From: Amia ocellicauda
Taxonomy: Eukaryota; Chordata; Actinopteri; Amiiformes; Amiidae
Assembly (NCBI RefSeq): GCF_036373705.1
Contig: NC_089863.1
Location: forward strand, 24,346,917 to 24,410,916
DNA: 64,000 nt
Direction: 5' to 3'
Shown here: piece after piece, positions 1-19,100 of the stretch
Position numbering within the stretch: position 1 is the stretch's first letter
Layout of the letters: every line of letters starts with the position of its first letter
The notes under the pieces: model-generated
Databases searched by the model: none
Seen by the model: the letters and a program-made list of their open reading frames with translations, nothing else
What the model was told of the DNA's origin: nothing
Made by a program: the position numbers and the translations under genes

Positions 1-1930
<1,930 letters not shown>

Positions 1931-3140
1931 GGAGAGAGAGAGAGAGAAAGAGAGAGAGGGAAGGAGGGAAGAGGAAGGCAGAGAGATGAAGAGAAGATGG
2001 GGAGGAGAGGAGGAGAGGGGTGATGCGAAAAACAGCGCCCACTCGCAACACTCCCCACACACAACCACACACTCGACGCACAGCTGCACAGACAGGCACA
2101 CACAACATCACACACACTCGCACATAATCGCGCACACTGACACGCACATGCTCTCACACGCCCACACACTCCTGCACAGCGCCGCACGTGCGGGGGTGGA
2201 GGCAGGCAGCTCCCTCTGGCGGACACACAATGACACTGCGTGTGAATGGGACGGTGCAGGGGAGAGACGGGGGACGCTGGCACAGGACGTGGAGGGAGAG
2301 GCCTCGTGGGGCTGGGCGCGATGTCCCCACTGTCACCGCACTGCGCCGGGACTCCTGTTCTTTTGTATTATCTTTTTTCGTTGTCATTCGTTGTGTGTGT
2401 GTGTGTATTCTAGAGTCATGTTTCCCTACTCACACCACTGTTGGAGTCCTGGCTCAGTGCCTCCATGTCCCAGGCCAAAGAGGTTTGGCTTGGCAACTGG
2501 AGAGAGGAGACACACACTGAGACAGGCACGGACAGACAGAGAGACAGATAGACAGGAGGACACAGACAGTCCACGCTGCGCACTGGACAGCTCTTCCAGC
2601 ATGGCTCCTAAGTATGGGGTCACAATCCAACCTGGACAGACATCAGCGTGTCCCCATAGTCCTCCATCCAGAGCTCCCACTGAAGAGGCACTGTCCTTGT
2701 CCCCGTCCCCGCCCCCTTGGCTCCTCGGCGGCTCTCACCTTGAGGCTGGAGTCTTCAGGAGGGTTTCCGTTTGGTGTTTTGGCCTTTGCCGTCAGTACCA
2801 CCTGCTGGCCGTCGGGTGTAACTGCAAGGAGAGGGGCCACAAATCCCAGAGAGAGGGACGCACAGAGGGGCCCGTCCAGTTCCATGCGGTTCTCTCAAAC
2901 TGTCCTCCCATGACACCCCGGGACAGACCGTGTGGGTGCGAGAGAGTGCAGTGAAATCTGGACACACACGCACACAGCTATACAAGTCACAGGGAGGAGG
3001 AGAGAGTAACTGTCACTATAAACAAAAGTTGTATTTCTTGGAACACAAACAAGTGTTTTATGTTGTAATGTTCTATTGCTCTATTGTTCTTTTTTGTAGA
3101 CTATAAAGTTGCTCTTCACTTGCTGTGAGTGCTGTTGTAA
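1931..3140 (+). other. NPR1 3' UTR and downstream spacer
   Basis: After the NPR1 stop comes a GA-rich stretch, CA-rich low-complexity sequence (about 2050-2165) and ordinary mixed sequence to the start of the satellite. I find no canonical AATAAA poly(A) signal before the satellite, so the transcript end is not located. Open frames here show no recognisable protein. Confidence 0.5.
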
Positions 3141-6100
3141 TGTCCACACCGCACAACACAATACAGCACAGACCCCACACACAGTACAGACCCCACTCAC
3201 AGCACAGACCCCACACACAGTACAGCACAGACCCCACTAACAACACAGCACAGACCCCACTCACAGCACAGACCCCACTCACAGCACAGAACCTACTAAC
3301 AACACAGACCCCACTCACAGCACAGACCCCACTCTCAACACAGCACAGACCCCACTAACAACACAGTACAGACCCCACTCACAGCACAGACCCCACTCTC
3401 AACACAGCACAGACCCCACTAACAACACAGTACAGACCCCACTCACAGCACAGACCCCACTCACAGCACAGAACCTACTAACAACACAGACCCCACTCAC
3501 AGCACAGACCCCACTCTCAACACAGCACAGACCCCACTCACAGCACAGACCCCACTCACAGCACAGAACCTACTAACAACACAGACCCCACTCACAGCAC
3601 AGACCCCACTCACAACACAGACCCCACACACAGTACAGACCCCACTCACAACATAACACAGACCCCACACACAGTACAGACCCCACTCGCAGCACAGACC
3701 CCACTCACAACACAGACCCCACTCACAACACAGACCCCACTCACAACACAGACCCCACACACAGTACAGACCCCACTCACAACATAACACAGACCCCACA
3801 CACAGTACAGACCCCACTCGCAACACAGACCCCACTCACAACACAGACCCCACTCACAACACAGATCCCACTCACAACACAGCACAGACCCCACTCTCAA
3901 CACAGCACAGACCCCACTAACAACATAACACAGACCCCACACACAGTACAGACCCCACTCACAGCACAGACCCCACTCACAACACAGACCCCACTCACAG
4001 CACAGAACCTACTAACAACACAGACCCCACTCACAGCACAGATCCCACTCACAACACAGCACAGACCCCACTCTCAACACAGCACAGACCCCACTAACAA
4101 CATAACACAGACCCCACACACAGTACAGACCCCACTCACAGCACAGACCCCACTCACAACACAGACCCCACTCACAGCACAGAACCTACTAACAACACAG
4201 ACCCCACTCACAGCACAGACCCCACTAACAACATAACACAGACCCCACACACAGTACAGACCCCACTCGCAACACAGACCCCACTCACAGCACAGACCCC
4301 ACTCACAGCACAACACAGACCCCACTCACAACACAGACCCCACTCACAGCACAGACCCCACTCACAACACAGAACCTACTAACAACACAGACCCCCCTCA
4401 CAGCACAGAACCTACTAACAACACAGACCCCACTCACAGCACAGACTTCACACACAGTACAGACCCCACTCACAACATAACACAGACCCCACACACAGTA
4501 CAGACCCCACTCGCAACACAGACCCCACTCACAACACAGACCCCACTCACAGTACAGACCCCACTCACAACATGACACAGACCCCACACACAGTATAGAC
4601 CCCTCTCACAACATAACACAGACCACACACACAGTACAGACCCCACTAACAACACAGACCCCACTCACAGCACAGAACCTACTAACAACACAGACCCCAC
4701 TCACAACACAGCACAGACCCCACTAACAACATAACACAGACCCCACACACAGTACAGAACCCACTCACAGCACAGACCCCACTCACAACACAGAACCTAC
4801 TAACAGCACAGACCCCCCTCACAGCACAGAACCTACTAACAACACAGACCCCACTCACAGCACAGACCCCACACACAGCACAGACCCCACTCACAAAACA
4901 CAGACCCCACTCACAGCACAGACCCCACTCGCAACACAGACCCCACTCACAACACAGACCCCACTCGCAACACAGCACAGACCCCACTAACAACATAACA
5001 CAGACCCCCACACACAGTACAGACCCCACTAACAACACAGACCACACACACAGTACAGACCCCACTAACAACACAGACCCCACTCACAGCACAGACCCCA
5101 CTCACAGCACAGACCCCACTCTCAACACAGCACAGACCCCACACACAGTACAGACCCCACTAACAACACAGACCACACACACAGTACAGACCCCACTAAC
5201 AACACAGACCCCCCTCACAGCACAGACACCACTCACAACACAGACCCCACTAACAACATAATACAGATCCCACACACAGTACAGACCCCACTCACAACAC
5301 AGACCCCACTCACAACATAACACAGACCACACACACCGTACAGACCCCACTAACAACACAGACCCCACTCACAACACAGACCCCACTCACAGTACAGACC
5401 CCACTCACAACATGACACAGACCCCACACACAGTATAGACCCCACTAACAACACAGACCCCACTCACAACATAACACAGACCACACACACAGTACAGACC
5501 CCACTAACAACACAGACCCCACTCACAGCACAGAACCTACTAACAACACAGACCCCACTCACAGCACAGACCCCACACACAGTACAGACCCCACTCGCAA
5601 CACAGACCCCACTCACAGCACAGACCCCACTCACAGCACAGACCCCATTCACAGCACAGACCCCACTCGCAACACAGACCCCACTCACAGCACAGACCCC
5701 ACTCACAGCACAGACCCCACTAACAACATAACACAGACCCCACACACAGTACAGACCCCACTCACAGCACAGACCCCACTCACAACACAGAACCTACTAA
5801 CAGCACAGACCCCCCTCACAGCACAGAACCTACTAACAACACAGACCCCACTCACAGCACAGACCCCACTCACAACACAGACCCCACACACAGTACAGAC
5901 CCCACTCACAACATAACACAGACCCCACACACAGTACAGACCCCACTCGCAACACAGACCCCACTCACAACACAGACCCCACACACAGTACAGACCCCAC
6001 TCACAACATAACACAGACCCCACACACAGTACAGACCCCACTCGCAACACAGACCCCACTCACAACACAGACCCCACACACAGTACAGACCCCACTCACA

Positions 6101-6199
6101 ACATAACACAGACCCCACACACAGTACAGACCCCACTCGCAACACAGACCCCACTCACAACACAGACCCCACTCACAGTACAGACCCCACTCACAACAT

Positions 6200-9100
6200 G
6201 ACACAGACCCCACACACAGTATAGACCCCACTAACAACACAGACCCCACTCACAACATAACACAGACCACACACACAGTACAGACCCCACTAACAACACA
6301 GACCCCACTCACAGCACAGAACCTACTAACAACACAGACCCCACTCACAACACAGCACAGACCCAACTCTCAACACAGCACAGACCCCACTAACAACATA
6401 ACACAGACCCCACACACAGTACAGACCCCACTCACAGCACAGACCCCACTCACAGCACAGAACCTACTAACAACACAGACCCCACTCACAGCACAGACCC
6501 CACACACAGTACAGACCCCACTCGCAACACAGACCCCACTCACAGCACAGACCCCACTCACAGCACAGACCCCATTCACAGCACAGACCCCACTCACAAA
6601 ACACAGACCTCACTCACAGCACAGACCCCACTCGCAAAACGCAGACCCCACTCACAGCACAGACCCCACTTGCAACACAGACCCCCCTCACAGCACAGAC
6701 CCCGCTCTCAACACAGCACAGACCCCACTCACAACACAGACCCCACACAGGGTACAGACCCCACTCGCAACACAGACCCCCCTCACAGCACAGACCCCGC
6801 TCACAGCACAGAACCTACTAACAACACAGACCCCACTCTCAACACAGCACAGACCCCACACACAGTACAGACCCCACTCACAGCACAGAACCTACTAACA
6901 ACACAGACCCCACTCACAGCTCAGAACCTACTAACAACACAGACCCCACTCACAGCACAGACCCCACTCTCAACACAGCACAGACGCCACTAACAACATA
7001 ACACAGACCCCACTCACAGCACAGACCCCACTCTCAACACACCACAGACCCCACTCACAGCACAGACCCCACTCTCAACACACCAAAGACCCCACTAACA
7101 ACATAACACAGACCCCACACACAGTACAGACCCCACTCACAACACAGACCCCACTCACAGCACAGACCCCACTAACAACATAACACAGACCCCACACACA
7201 GTACAGACCCCACTCACAGCACAGACCCCACTCACAACACAGAACCTACTAACAACACAGACCCCCCTCACAGCACAGAACCTACTAACAACACAGACCC
7301 CACTCACAGCACAGACCCCACTCACAGCACAGACCCCACTAACAACATAACACAGACCCCACACACAATACAGACCCCACTCACAGCACAGACCCCACTC
7401 ACAACACAGAACCTACTAACAGCACAGACCCCCCTCACAGCACAGAACCTACTAACAACACAGACCCCACTCACAGCACAGACCCCACACACAACACAGA
7501 CCCCACACACAGCACAGACCCCACTAACAACATAACACAGACCCCACACACAGTACGGACCCCACTCACAGCACAGACCCCACTCACAACACAGAACCTA
7601 CTAACAGCACAGACCCCCCTCACAGCACAGAACCTACTAACAACACAGACCCCACTCACAGCACAGACCCCACTCACAACACAGACCCCACTCACAGTAC
7701 AGACCCCACTCACAACATGACACAGACCCCACACAGGGTACAGACCCCACTCGCAACACAGACCCCCCTCACAGCACAGACCCCGCTCACAGCACAGAAC
7801 CTACTAACAACACAGACCCCACTCACAGCACAGACCCCACTAACAACATAACACAGACCCCACACACAGTACAGAACCCACTCACAGCACAGACCCCACT
7901 CACAACACAGCACAGACCCCACTCACAGCACAGACCCCACTCACAACACAGACCCCACTCACAGCACAGAACCTACTAACAACACAGACCCCACTCACAG
8001 CACAGACCCCACTAACAACATAACACAGACCCCACACACAGTACAGACCCCACTCGCAACACAGACCCCACTCACAGCACAGACCCCACTCACAGCACAA
8101 CACAGACCCCACTCACAACACAGACCCCACTCACAGCACAGACCCCACTCACAAAACACAGACCCCACTCACAGCACAGACCCCACTCGCAAAACGCAGA
8201 CCCCACTCACAGCACAGACCCCACTTGCAACACAGACCCCCCTCACAGCACAGACCCCGCTCTCATCACAGCACAGACCCCACTCACAACACAGACCCCA
8301 CACAGGGTACAGACCTCACTCGCAACACAGACCCCCCTCACAGCACAGACCCCACTCACAACACAGACCCCACACACAGTACAGACCCCACTCACAACAT
8401 AACACAGACCCCACACACAGTACAGACCCCACTCGCAACACAGACCCCACTCACAACACAGACCCCACTCACAACATGACACAGACCCCACACACAGTAC
8501 AGACCCCACTAACAACACAGACCCCACTCACAGCACAGAACCTACTAACAACACAGACCCCACTCTCAACACAGCACAGACCCCACTAACAACATAACAC
8601 AGACCCCACACACAGTACAGACCCCACTCACAGCACAGACCCCACTCACAACACAGCACAGACCCCACTCACAACACAGACCCCACTCACAACACAGACC
8701 CCCCTCACAGCACAGAACCTACTAACAACACAGACCCCACTCACAGCACAGACCCCACTAACAACATAACACAGACCCCACACACAGTACAGACCCCACT
8801 CGCAACACAGACCCCACTCACAGCACAGACCCCACTCACAGCACAACACAGACCCCTCTCACAACACAGACCCCACTCACAGCACAGACCCCACTCACAA
8901 AACACAGACCCCACTCACAGCACAGACCCCACTCGCAACACAGACCCCACTCACAACACAGACCCCACTCGCAACACAGCACAGACCCCACTAACAACAT
9001 AACACAGACCCCCACACACAGTACAGACCCCACTAACAACACAGACCACACACACAGTACAGACCCCACTAACAACACAGACCCCACTCACAGCACAGAC

Positions 9101-12100
9101 CCCACTCACAGCACAGACCCCACTCTCAACACAGCACAGACCCCACACACAGTACAGACCCCACTAACAACACAGACCACACACACAGTACAGACCCCAC
9201 TAACAACACAGACCCCCCTCACAGCACAGACACCACTCACAACACAGACCCCACTAACAACATAATACAGATCCCACACACAGTACAGACCCCACTCACA
9301 ACACAGACCCCACTCACAACATAACACAGACCACACACACCGTACAGACCCCACTAACAACACAGACCCCACTCACAACACAGACCCCACTCACAGTACA
9401 GACCCCACTCACAACATGACACAGACCCCACACACAGTATAGACCCCACTAACAACACAGACCCCACTCACAACATAACACAGACCACACACACAGTACA
9501 GACCCCACTAACAACACAGACCCCACTCACAGCACAGAACCTACTAACAACACAGACCCCACTCACAGCACAGACCCCACACACAGTACAGACCCCACTC
9601 GCAACACAGACCCCACTCACAGCACAGACCCCACTCACAGCACAGACCCCATTCACAGCACAGACCCCACTCGCAACACAGACCCCACTCACAGCACAGA
9701 CCCCACTCACAGCACAGACCCCACTAACAACATAACACAGACCCCACACACAGTACAGACCCCACTCACAGCACAGACCCCACTCACAACACAGAACCTA
9801 CTAACAGCACAGACCCCCCTCACAGCACAGAACCTACTAACAACACAGACCCCACTCACAGCACAGACCCCACTCACAACACAGACCCCACACACAGTAC
9901 AGACCCCACTCACAACATAACACAGACCCCACACACAGTACAGACCCCACTCGCAGCACAGACCCCACTCACAACACAGACCCCACTCACAACACAGACC
10001 CCACACACAGTACAGACCCCACTCACAACATAACACAGACCCCACACACAGTACAGACCCCACTCGCAACACAGACCCCACTCACAACACAGACCCCACT
10101 CACAACACAGATCCCACTCACAACACAGCACAGACCCCACTCTCAACACAGCACAGACCCCACTAACAACATAACACAGACCCCACACACAGTACAGACC
10201 CCACTCACAGCACAGACCCCACTCACAACACAGACCCCACTCACAGCACAGAACCTACTAACAACACAGACCCCACTCACAGCACAGATCCCACTCTCAA
10301 CACAGCACAGACCCCACTAACAACATAACACAGACCCCACACACAGTACAGACCCCACTCACAGCACAGACCCCACTCACAACACAGACCCCACTCACAG
10401 CACAGAACCTACTAACAACACAGACCCCACTCACAGCACAGACCCCACTAACAACATAACACAGACCCCACACACAGTACAGACCCCACTCGCAACACAG
10501 ACCCCACTCACAGCACAGACCCCACTCACAGCACAACACAGACCCCACTCACAACACAGACCCCACTCACAGCACAGACCCCACTCACAAAACACAGACC
10601 CCACTCACAGCACAGACCCCACTCGCAAAACGCAGACCCCACTCACAGCACAGACCCCACTTGCAACACAGACCCCCCTCACAGCACAGACCCCGCTCTC
10701 AACACAGCACAGACCCCACTCACAACACAGACCCCACACTGGGTACAGACCCCACTCGCAACACAGACCCCCCTCACAGCACAGACCCCACTCACAACAC
10801 AGACCCCACACACAGTACAGACCCCACTCACAACATAACACAGACCCCACACACAGTACAGACCCCACTCACAACACAGACCCCACTCACAGTACAGACC
10901 CCACTCACAACATGACACAGACCCCACACACAGTATAGACCCCACTAACAACACAGACCCCACTCACAACATAACACAGACCACACACACAGTACAGACC
11001 CCACTAACAACACAGACCCCACTCACAGCACAGAACCTACTAACAACACAGACCCCACTCTCAACACAGCACAGACCCCACTAACAACATAACACAGACC
11101 CCACACACAGTACAGACCCCACTCACAGCACAGACCCCAATCACAACACAGCACAGACCCCACTCACAGCACAGACCCCACTCACAACACAGACCCCCCT
11201 CACAGCACAGAACCTACTAACAACACAGACCCCACTCACAGCACAGACCCCACTAACAACATAACACAGACCCCACACACAGTACAGACCCCACTCGCAA
11301 CACAGACCCCACTCACAGCACAGACCCCACTCACAGCACAACACAGACCCCACTCACAACACAGACCCCACTCACAGCACAGACCCCACTCACAGCACAG
11401 ACCCCACTCACAAAACACAGACCCCACTCACAGCACAGACCCCACTCGCAACACAGACCCCACTCACAACACAGACCCCACTCGCAACACAGCACAGACC
11501 CCACTAACAACATAACACAGACCCCACACACAGTACAGACCCCACTAACAACACAGACCACACACACAGTACAGACCCCACTAACAACACAGACCCCACT
11601 TACAGCACAGACCCCACTCACAGCACAGACCCCACTCTCAACACAGCACAGACCCCACACACAGTACAGACCCCACTCGCAACACAGACCCCCCTCACAG
11701 CACAGACACCACTCACAACACAGACCCCACTAACAACATAATACAGATCCCACACACAGTACAGACCCCACTCACAACACAGACCCCACTCACAACATAA
11801 CACAGACCACACACACCGTACAGACCCCACTAACAACACAGACCCCACTCACAACACAGACCCCACTCACAGTACAGACCCCACTCACAACATGACACAG
11901 ACCCCACACACAGTATAGACCCCACTAACAACACAGACCCCACTCACAACATAACACAGACCACACACACAGTACAGACCCCACTAACAACACAAACCCC
12001 ACTCACAGCACAGAACCTACTAACAACACAGACCCCACTCACAGCACAGACCCCACTCACAGCACAGACCCCACACACAGTACAGACCCCACTCGCAACA

Positions 12101-15100
12101 CAGACCCCACTCACAGCACAGACCCCACTCACAGCACAGACCCCATTCACAGCACAGACCCCACTCACAAAACACAGACCTCACTCACAGCACAGACCCC
12201 ACTCACAGCACAGACCCCACTTGCAACACAGACCCCCCTCACAGCACAGCACAGACCCCACACACAGTACAGACCCCACTCACAGCACAGAACCTACTAA
12301 CAACACAGACCCCACTCACAGCTCAGAACCTACTAACAACACAGACCCCACTCACAGCACAGACCCCACTCTCAACACAGCACAGACCCCACTCACAACA
12401 TAACACAGACCCCACACACAGTACAGACCCCACTCGCAACACAGACCCCACTTACAACACAGACCCCACTCACAGTACAGACCCCACTCACAACATGACA
12501 CAGACCCCACACACAGTATAGACCCCACTAACAACACAGACCCCACTCACAACATAACACAGACCACACACACAGTACAGACCCCACTAACAACACAGAC
12601 CCCACTCACAGCACAGAACCTACTAACAACACAGACCCCACTCACAACACAGCACAGACCCAACTCTCAACACAGCACAGACCCCACTAACAACATAACA
12701 CAGACCCCACACACAGTACAGACCCCACTCACAGCACAGACCCCACTCACAGCACAGAACCTACTAACAACACAGACCCCACTCACAGCACAGACCCCAC
12801 ACACAGTACAGACCCCACTCGCAACACAGACCCCACTCACAGCACAGACCCCACTCACAGCACAGACCCCATTCACAGCACAGACCCCACTCACAAAACA
12901 CAGACCTCACTCACAGCACAGACCCCACTCGCAAAACGCAGACCCCACTCACAGCACAGACCCCACTTGCAACACAGACCCCCCTCACAGCACAGACCCC
13001 GCTCTCAACACAGCACAGACCCCACTCACAACACAGACCCCACACAGGGTACAGACCCCACTCGCAACACAGACCCCCCTCACAGCACAGACCCCGCTCA
13101 CAGCACAGAACCTACTAACAACACAGACCCCACTCTCAACACAGCACAGACCCCACACACAGTACAGACCCCACTCACAGCACAGAACCTACTAACAACA
13201 CAGACCCCACTCACAGCTCAGAACCTACTAACAACACAGACCCCACTCACAGCACAGACCCCACTCTCAACACAGCACAGACGCCACTAACAACATAACA
13301 CAGACCCCACTCACAGCACAGACCCCACTCTCAACACACCACAGACCCCACTCACAGCACAGACCCCACTCTCAACACACCAAAGACCCCACTAACAACA
13401 TAACACAGACCCCACACACAGTACAGACCCCACTCACAACACAGACCCCACTCACAGCACAGACCCCACTAACAACATAACACAGACCCCACACACAGTA
13501 CAGACCCCACTCACAGCACAGACCCCACTCACAACACAGAACCTACTAACAACACAGACCCCCCTCACAGCACAGAACCTACTAACAACACAGACCCCAC
13601 TCACAGCACAGACCCCACTCACAGCACAGACCCCACTAACAACATAACACAGACCCCACACACAGTACAGACCCCACTCACAGCACAGACCCCACTCACA
13701 ACACAGAACCTACTAACAGCACAGACCCCCCTCACAGCACAGAACCTACTAACAACACAGACCCCACTCACAGCACAGACCCCACACACAACACAGACCC
13801 CACACACAGCACAGACCCCACTAACAACATAACACAGACCCCACACACAGTACGGACCCCACTCACAGCACAGACCCCACTCACAACACAGAACCTACTA
13901 ACAGCACAGAACCTACTAACAACACAGACCCCACTCACAGCACAGACCCCACTAACAACATAACACAGACCCCACACACAGTACAGAACCCACTCACAGC
14001 ACAGACCCCACTCACAACACAGCACAGACCCCACTCACAGCACAGACCCCACTCACAACACAGACCCCACTCACAGCACAGAACCTACTAACAACACAGA
14101 CCCCACTCACAGCACAGACCCCACTAACAACATAACACAGACCCCACACACAGTACAGACCCCACTCGCAACACAGACCCCACTCACAGCACAGACCCCA
14201 CTCACAGCACAACACAGACCCCACTCACAACACAGACCCCACTCACAGCACAGACCCCACTCACAAAACACAGACCCCACTCACAGCACAGACCCCACTC
14301 GCAAAACGCAGACCCCACTCACAGCACAGACCCCACTTGCAACACAGACCCCCCTCACAGCACAGACCCCGCTCTCATCACAGCACAGACCCCACTCACA
14401 ACACAGACCCCACACAGGGTACAGACCTCACTCGCAACACAGACCCCCCTCACAGCACAGACCCCACTCACAACACAGACCCCACACACAGTACAGACCC
14501 CACTCACAACATAACACAGACCCCACACACAGTACAGACCCCACTCGCAACACAGACCCCACTCACAACACAGACCCCACTCACAGTACAGACCCCACTC
14601 ACAACATGACACAGACCCCACACACAGTACAGACCCCACTAACAACACAGACCCCACTCACAGCACAGAACCTACTAACAACACAGACCCCACTCTCAAC
14701 ACAGCACAGACCCCACTAACAACATAACACAGACCCCACACACAGTACAGACCCCACTCACAGCACAGACCCCACTCACAACACAGCACAGACCCCACTC
14801 ACAACACAGACCCCACTCACAACACAGACCCCCCTCACAGCACAGAACCTACTAACAACACAGACCCCACTCACAGCACAGACCCCACTAACAACATAAC
14901 ACAGACCCCACACACAGTACAGACCCCACTCGCAACACAGACCCCACTCACAGCACAGACCCCACTCACAGCACAACACAGACCCCTCTCACAACACAGA
15001 CCCCACTCACAGCACAGACCCCACTCACAAAACACAGACCCCACTCACAGCACAGACCCCACTCGCAACACAGACCCCACTCACAACACAGACCCCACTC

Positions 15101-18100
15101 GCAACACAGCACAGACCCCACTAACAACATAACACAGACCCCCACACACAGTACAGACCCCACTAACAACACAGACCACACACACAGTACAGACCCCACT
15201 AACAACACAGACCCCACTCACAGCACAGACCCCACTCACAGCACAGACCCCACTCTCAACACAGCACAGACCCCACACACAGTACAGACCCCACTAACAA
15301 CACAGACCACACACACAGTACAGACCCCACTAACAACACAGACCCCCCTCACAGCACAGACACCACTCACAACACAGACCCCACTAACAACATAATACAG
15401 ATCCCACACACAGTACAGACCCCACTCACAACACAGACCCCACTCACAACATAACACAGACCACACACACCGTACAGACCCCACTAACAACACAGACCCC
15501 ACTCACAACACAGACCCCACTCACAGTACAGACCCCACTCACAACATGACACAGACCCCACACACAGTATAGACCCCACTAACAACACAGACCCCACTCA
15601 CAACATAACACAGACCACACACACAGTACAGACCCCACTAACAACACAGACCCCACTCACAGCACAGAACCTACTAACAACACAGACCCCACTCACAGCA
15701 CAGACCCCACACACAGTACAGACCCCACTCGCAACACAGACCCCACTCACAGCACAGACCCCACTCACAGCACAGACCCCATTCACAGCACAGACCCCAC
15801 TCGCAACACAGACCCCACTCACAGCACAGACCCCACTCACAGCACAGACCCCACTAACAACATAACACAGACCCCACACACAGTACAGACCCCACTCACA
15901 GCACAGACCCCACTCACAACACAGAACCTACTAACAGCACAGACCCCCCTCACAGCACAGAACCTACTAACAACACAGACCCCACTCACAGCACAGACCC
16001 CACTCACAACACAGACCCCACACACAGTACAGACCCCACTCACAACATAACACAGACCCCACACACAGTACAGACCCCACTCGCAGCACAGACCCCACTC
16101 ACAACACAGACCCCACTCACAACACAGACCCCACACACAGTACAGACCCCACTCACAACATAACACAGACCCCACACACAGTACAGACCCCACTCGCAAC
16201 ACAGACCCCACTCACAACACAGACCCCACTCACAACACAGATCCCACTCACAACACAGCACAGACCCCACTCTCAACACAGCACAGACCCCACTCGCAAC
16301 ACAGACCCCACTCACAACACAGACCCCACTCACAACACAGATCCCACTCACAACACAGCACAGACCCCACTCTCAACACAGCACAGACCCCACTAACAAC
16401 ATAACACAGACCCCACACACAGTACAGACCCCACTCACAGCACAGACCCCACTCACAACACAGACCCCACTCACAGCACAGAACCTACTAACAACACAGA
16501 CCCCACTCACAGCACAGATCCCACTCACAACACAGCACAGACCCCACTCTCAACACAGCACAGACCCCACTAACAACATAACACAGACCCCACACACAGT
16601 ACAGACCCCACTCACAGCACAGACCCCACTCACAACACAGACCCCACTCACAGCACAGAACCTACTAACAACACAGACCCCACTCACAGCACAGACCCCA
16701 CTAACAACATAACACAGACCCCACACACAGTACAGACCCCACTCGCAACACAGACCCCACTCACAGCACAGACCCCACTCACAGCACAACACAGACCCCA
16801 CTCACAACACAGACCCCACTCACAGCACAGACCCCACTCACAAAACACAGACCCCACTCACAGCACAGACCCCACTCGCAAAACGCAGACCCCACTCACA
16901 GCACAGACCCCACTTGCAACACAGACCCCCCTCACAGCACAGACCCCGCTCTCAACACAGCACAGACCCCACTCACAACACAGACCCCACACTGGGTACA
17001 GACCCCACTCGCAACACAGACCCCCCTCACAGCACAGACCCCACTCACAACACAGACCCCACACACAGTACAGACCCCACTCACAACATAACACAGACCC
17101 CACACACAGTACAGACCCCACTCACAACACAGACCCCACTCACAGTACAGACCCCACTCACAACATGACACAGACCCCACACACAGTATAGACCCCACTA
17201 ACAACACAGACCCCACTCACAACATAACACAGACCACACACACAGTACAGACCCCACTAACAACACAGACCCCACTCACAGCACAGAACCTACTAACAAC
17301 ACAGACCCCACTCTCAACACAGCACAGACCCCACTAACAACATAACACAGACCCCACACACAGTACAGACCCCACTCACAGCACAGACCCCACTCACAAC
17401 ACAGCACAGACCCCACTCACAGCACAGACCCCACTCACAACACAGACCCCCCTCACAGCACAGAACCTACTAACAACACAGACCCCACTCACAGCACAGA
17501 CCCCACTAACAACATAACACAGACCCCACACACAGTACAGACCCCACTCGCAACACAGACCCCACTCACAGCACAGACCCCACTCACAGCACAACACAGA
17601 CCCCACTCACAACACAGACCCCACTCACAGCACAGACCCCACTCACAGCACAGACCCCACTCACAAAACACAGACCCCACTCACAGCACAGACCCCACTC
17701 GCAACACAGACCCCACTCACAACACAGACCCCACTCGCAACACAGCACAGACCCCACTAACAACATAACACAGACCCCACACACAGTACAGACCCCACTA
17801 ACAACACAGACCACACACACAGTACAGACCCCACTAACAACACAGACCCCACTTACAGCACAGACCCCACTCACAGCACAGACCCCACTCTCAACACAGC
17901 ACAGACCCCACACACAGTACAGACCCCACTCGCAACACAGACCCCCCTCACAGCACAGACACCACTCACAACACAGACCCCACTAACAACATAATACAGA
18001 TCCCACACACAGTACAGACCCCACTCACAACACAGACCCCACTCACAACATAACACAGACCACACACACCGTACAGACCCCACTAACAACACAGACCCCA

Positions 18101-19100
18101 CTCACAACACAGACCCCACTCACAGTACAGACCCCACTCACAACATGACACAGACCCCACACACAGTATAGACCCCACTAACAACGCAGACCCCACTCAC
18201 AGCACAGACCCCACTTGCAACACAGACCCCCCTCACAGCACAGACCCCGCTCTCAACACAGCACAGACCCCACTCACAACACAGACCCCACACAGGGTAC
18301 AGACCCCACTCGCAACACAGACCCCCCTCACAGCACAGACCCCACTCACAGCACAACACAGACCCCACTCACAGCACAGACCCCACTCACAACACAGACC
18401 CCACTAACAACATAATACAGATCCCACACACAGTACAGACCCCACTCACAACACAGACCCCACTCACAACATAACACAGACCACACACACCGTACAGACC
18501 CCACTAACAACACAGACCCCACTCACAACACAGACCCCACTCACAGTACAGACCCCACTCACAACATGACACAGACCCCACACACAGTATAGACCCCACT
18601 AACAACACAGACCCCACTCACAACATAACACAGACCACACACACAGTACAGACCCCACTAACAACACAAACCCCACTCACAGCACAGAACCTACTAACAA
18701 CACAGACCCCACTCACAGCACAGACCCCACTCACAGCACAGACCCCACACACAGTACAGACCCCACTCGCAACACAGACCCCACTCACAGCACAGACCCC
18801 ACTCACAGCACAGACCCCATTCACAGCACAGACCCCACTCACAAAACACAGACCTCACTCACAGCACAGACCCCACTCACAGCACAGACCCCACTTGCAA
18901 CACAGACCCCCCTCACAGCACAGCACAGACCCCACACACAGTACAGACCCCACTCACAGCACAGAACCTACTAACAACACAGACCCCACTCACAGCTCAG
19001 AACCTACTAACAACACAGACCCCACTCACAGCACAGACCCCACTCTCAACACAGCACAGACGCCACTAACAACATAACACAGACCCCACTCACAGCACAG
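6200..19100. repeat. Higher-order tandem duplication (6.1-6.7 kb) within the satellite
   Basis: Long stretches recur nearly unchanged at offsets of about 6.1-6.7 kb. Examples are 6670-6993 with 12967-13290 (offset 6297), 10297-10915 with 16550-17168 (offset 6253), 8951-9749 with 15081-15879 (offset 6130) and 12221-12403 with 18895-19077 (offset 6674). A rare variant ACCAAAGACCCC occurs at 7082, 13379 and 19199. A further duplicate at offset 4004 links 4947-5745 with 8951-9749. The offsets change because of small indels between copies. Confidence 0.85.

Noticed and set aside
1986..2954. 322-residue open frame after NPR1
   Set aside because: It lies in the 3' UTR/spacer, is of low complexity (CA- and GA-rich) and resembles no known family.
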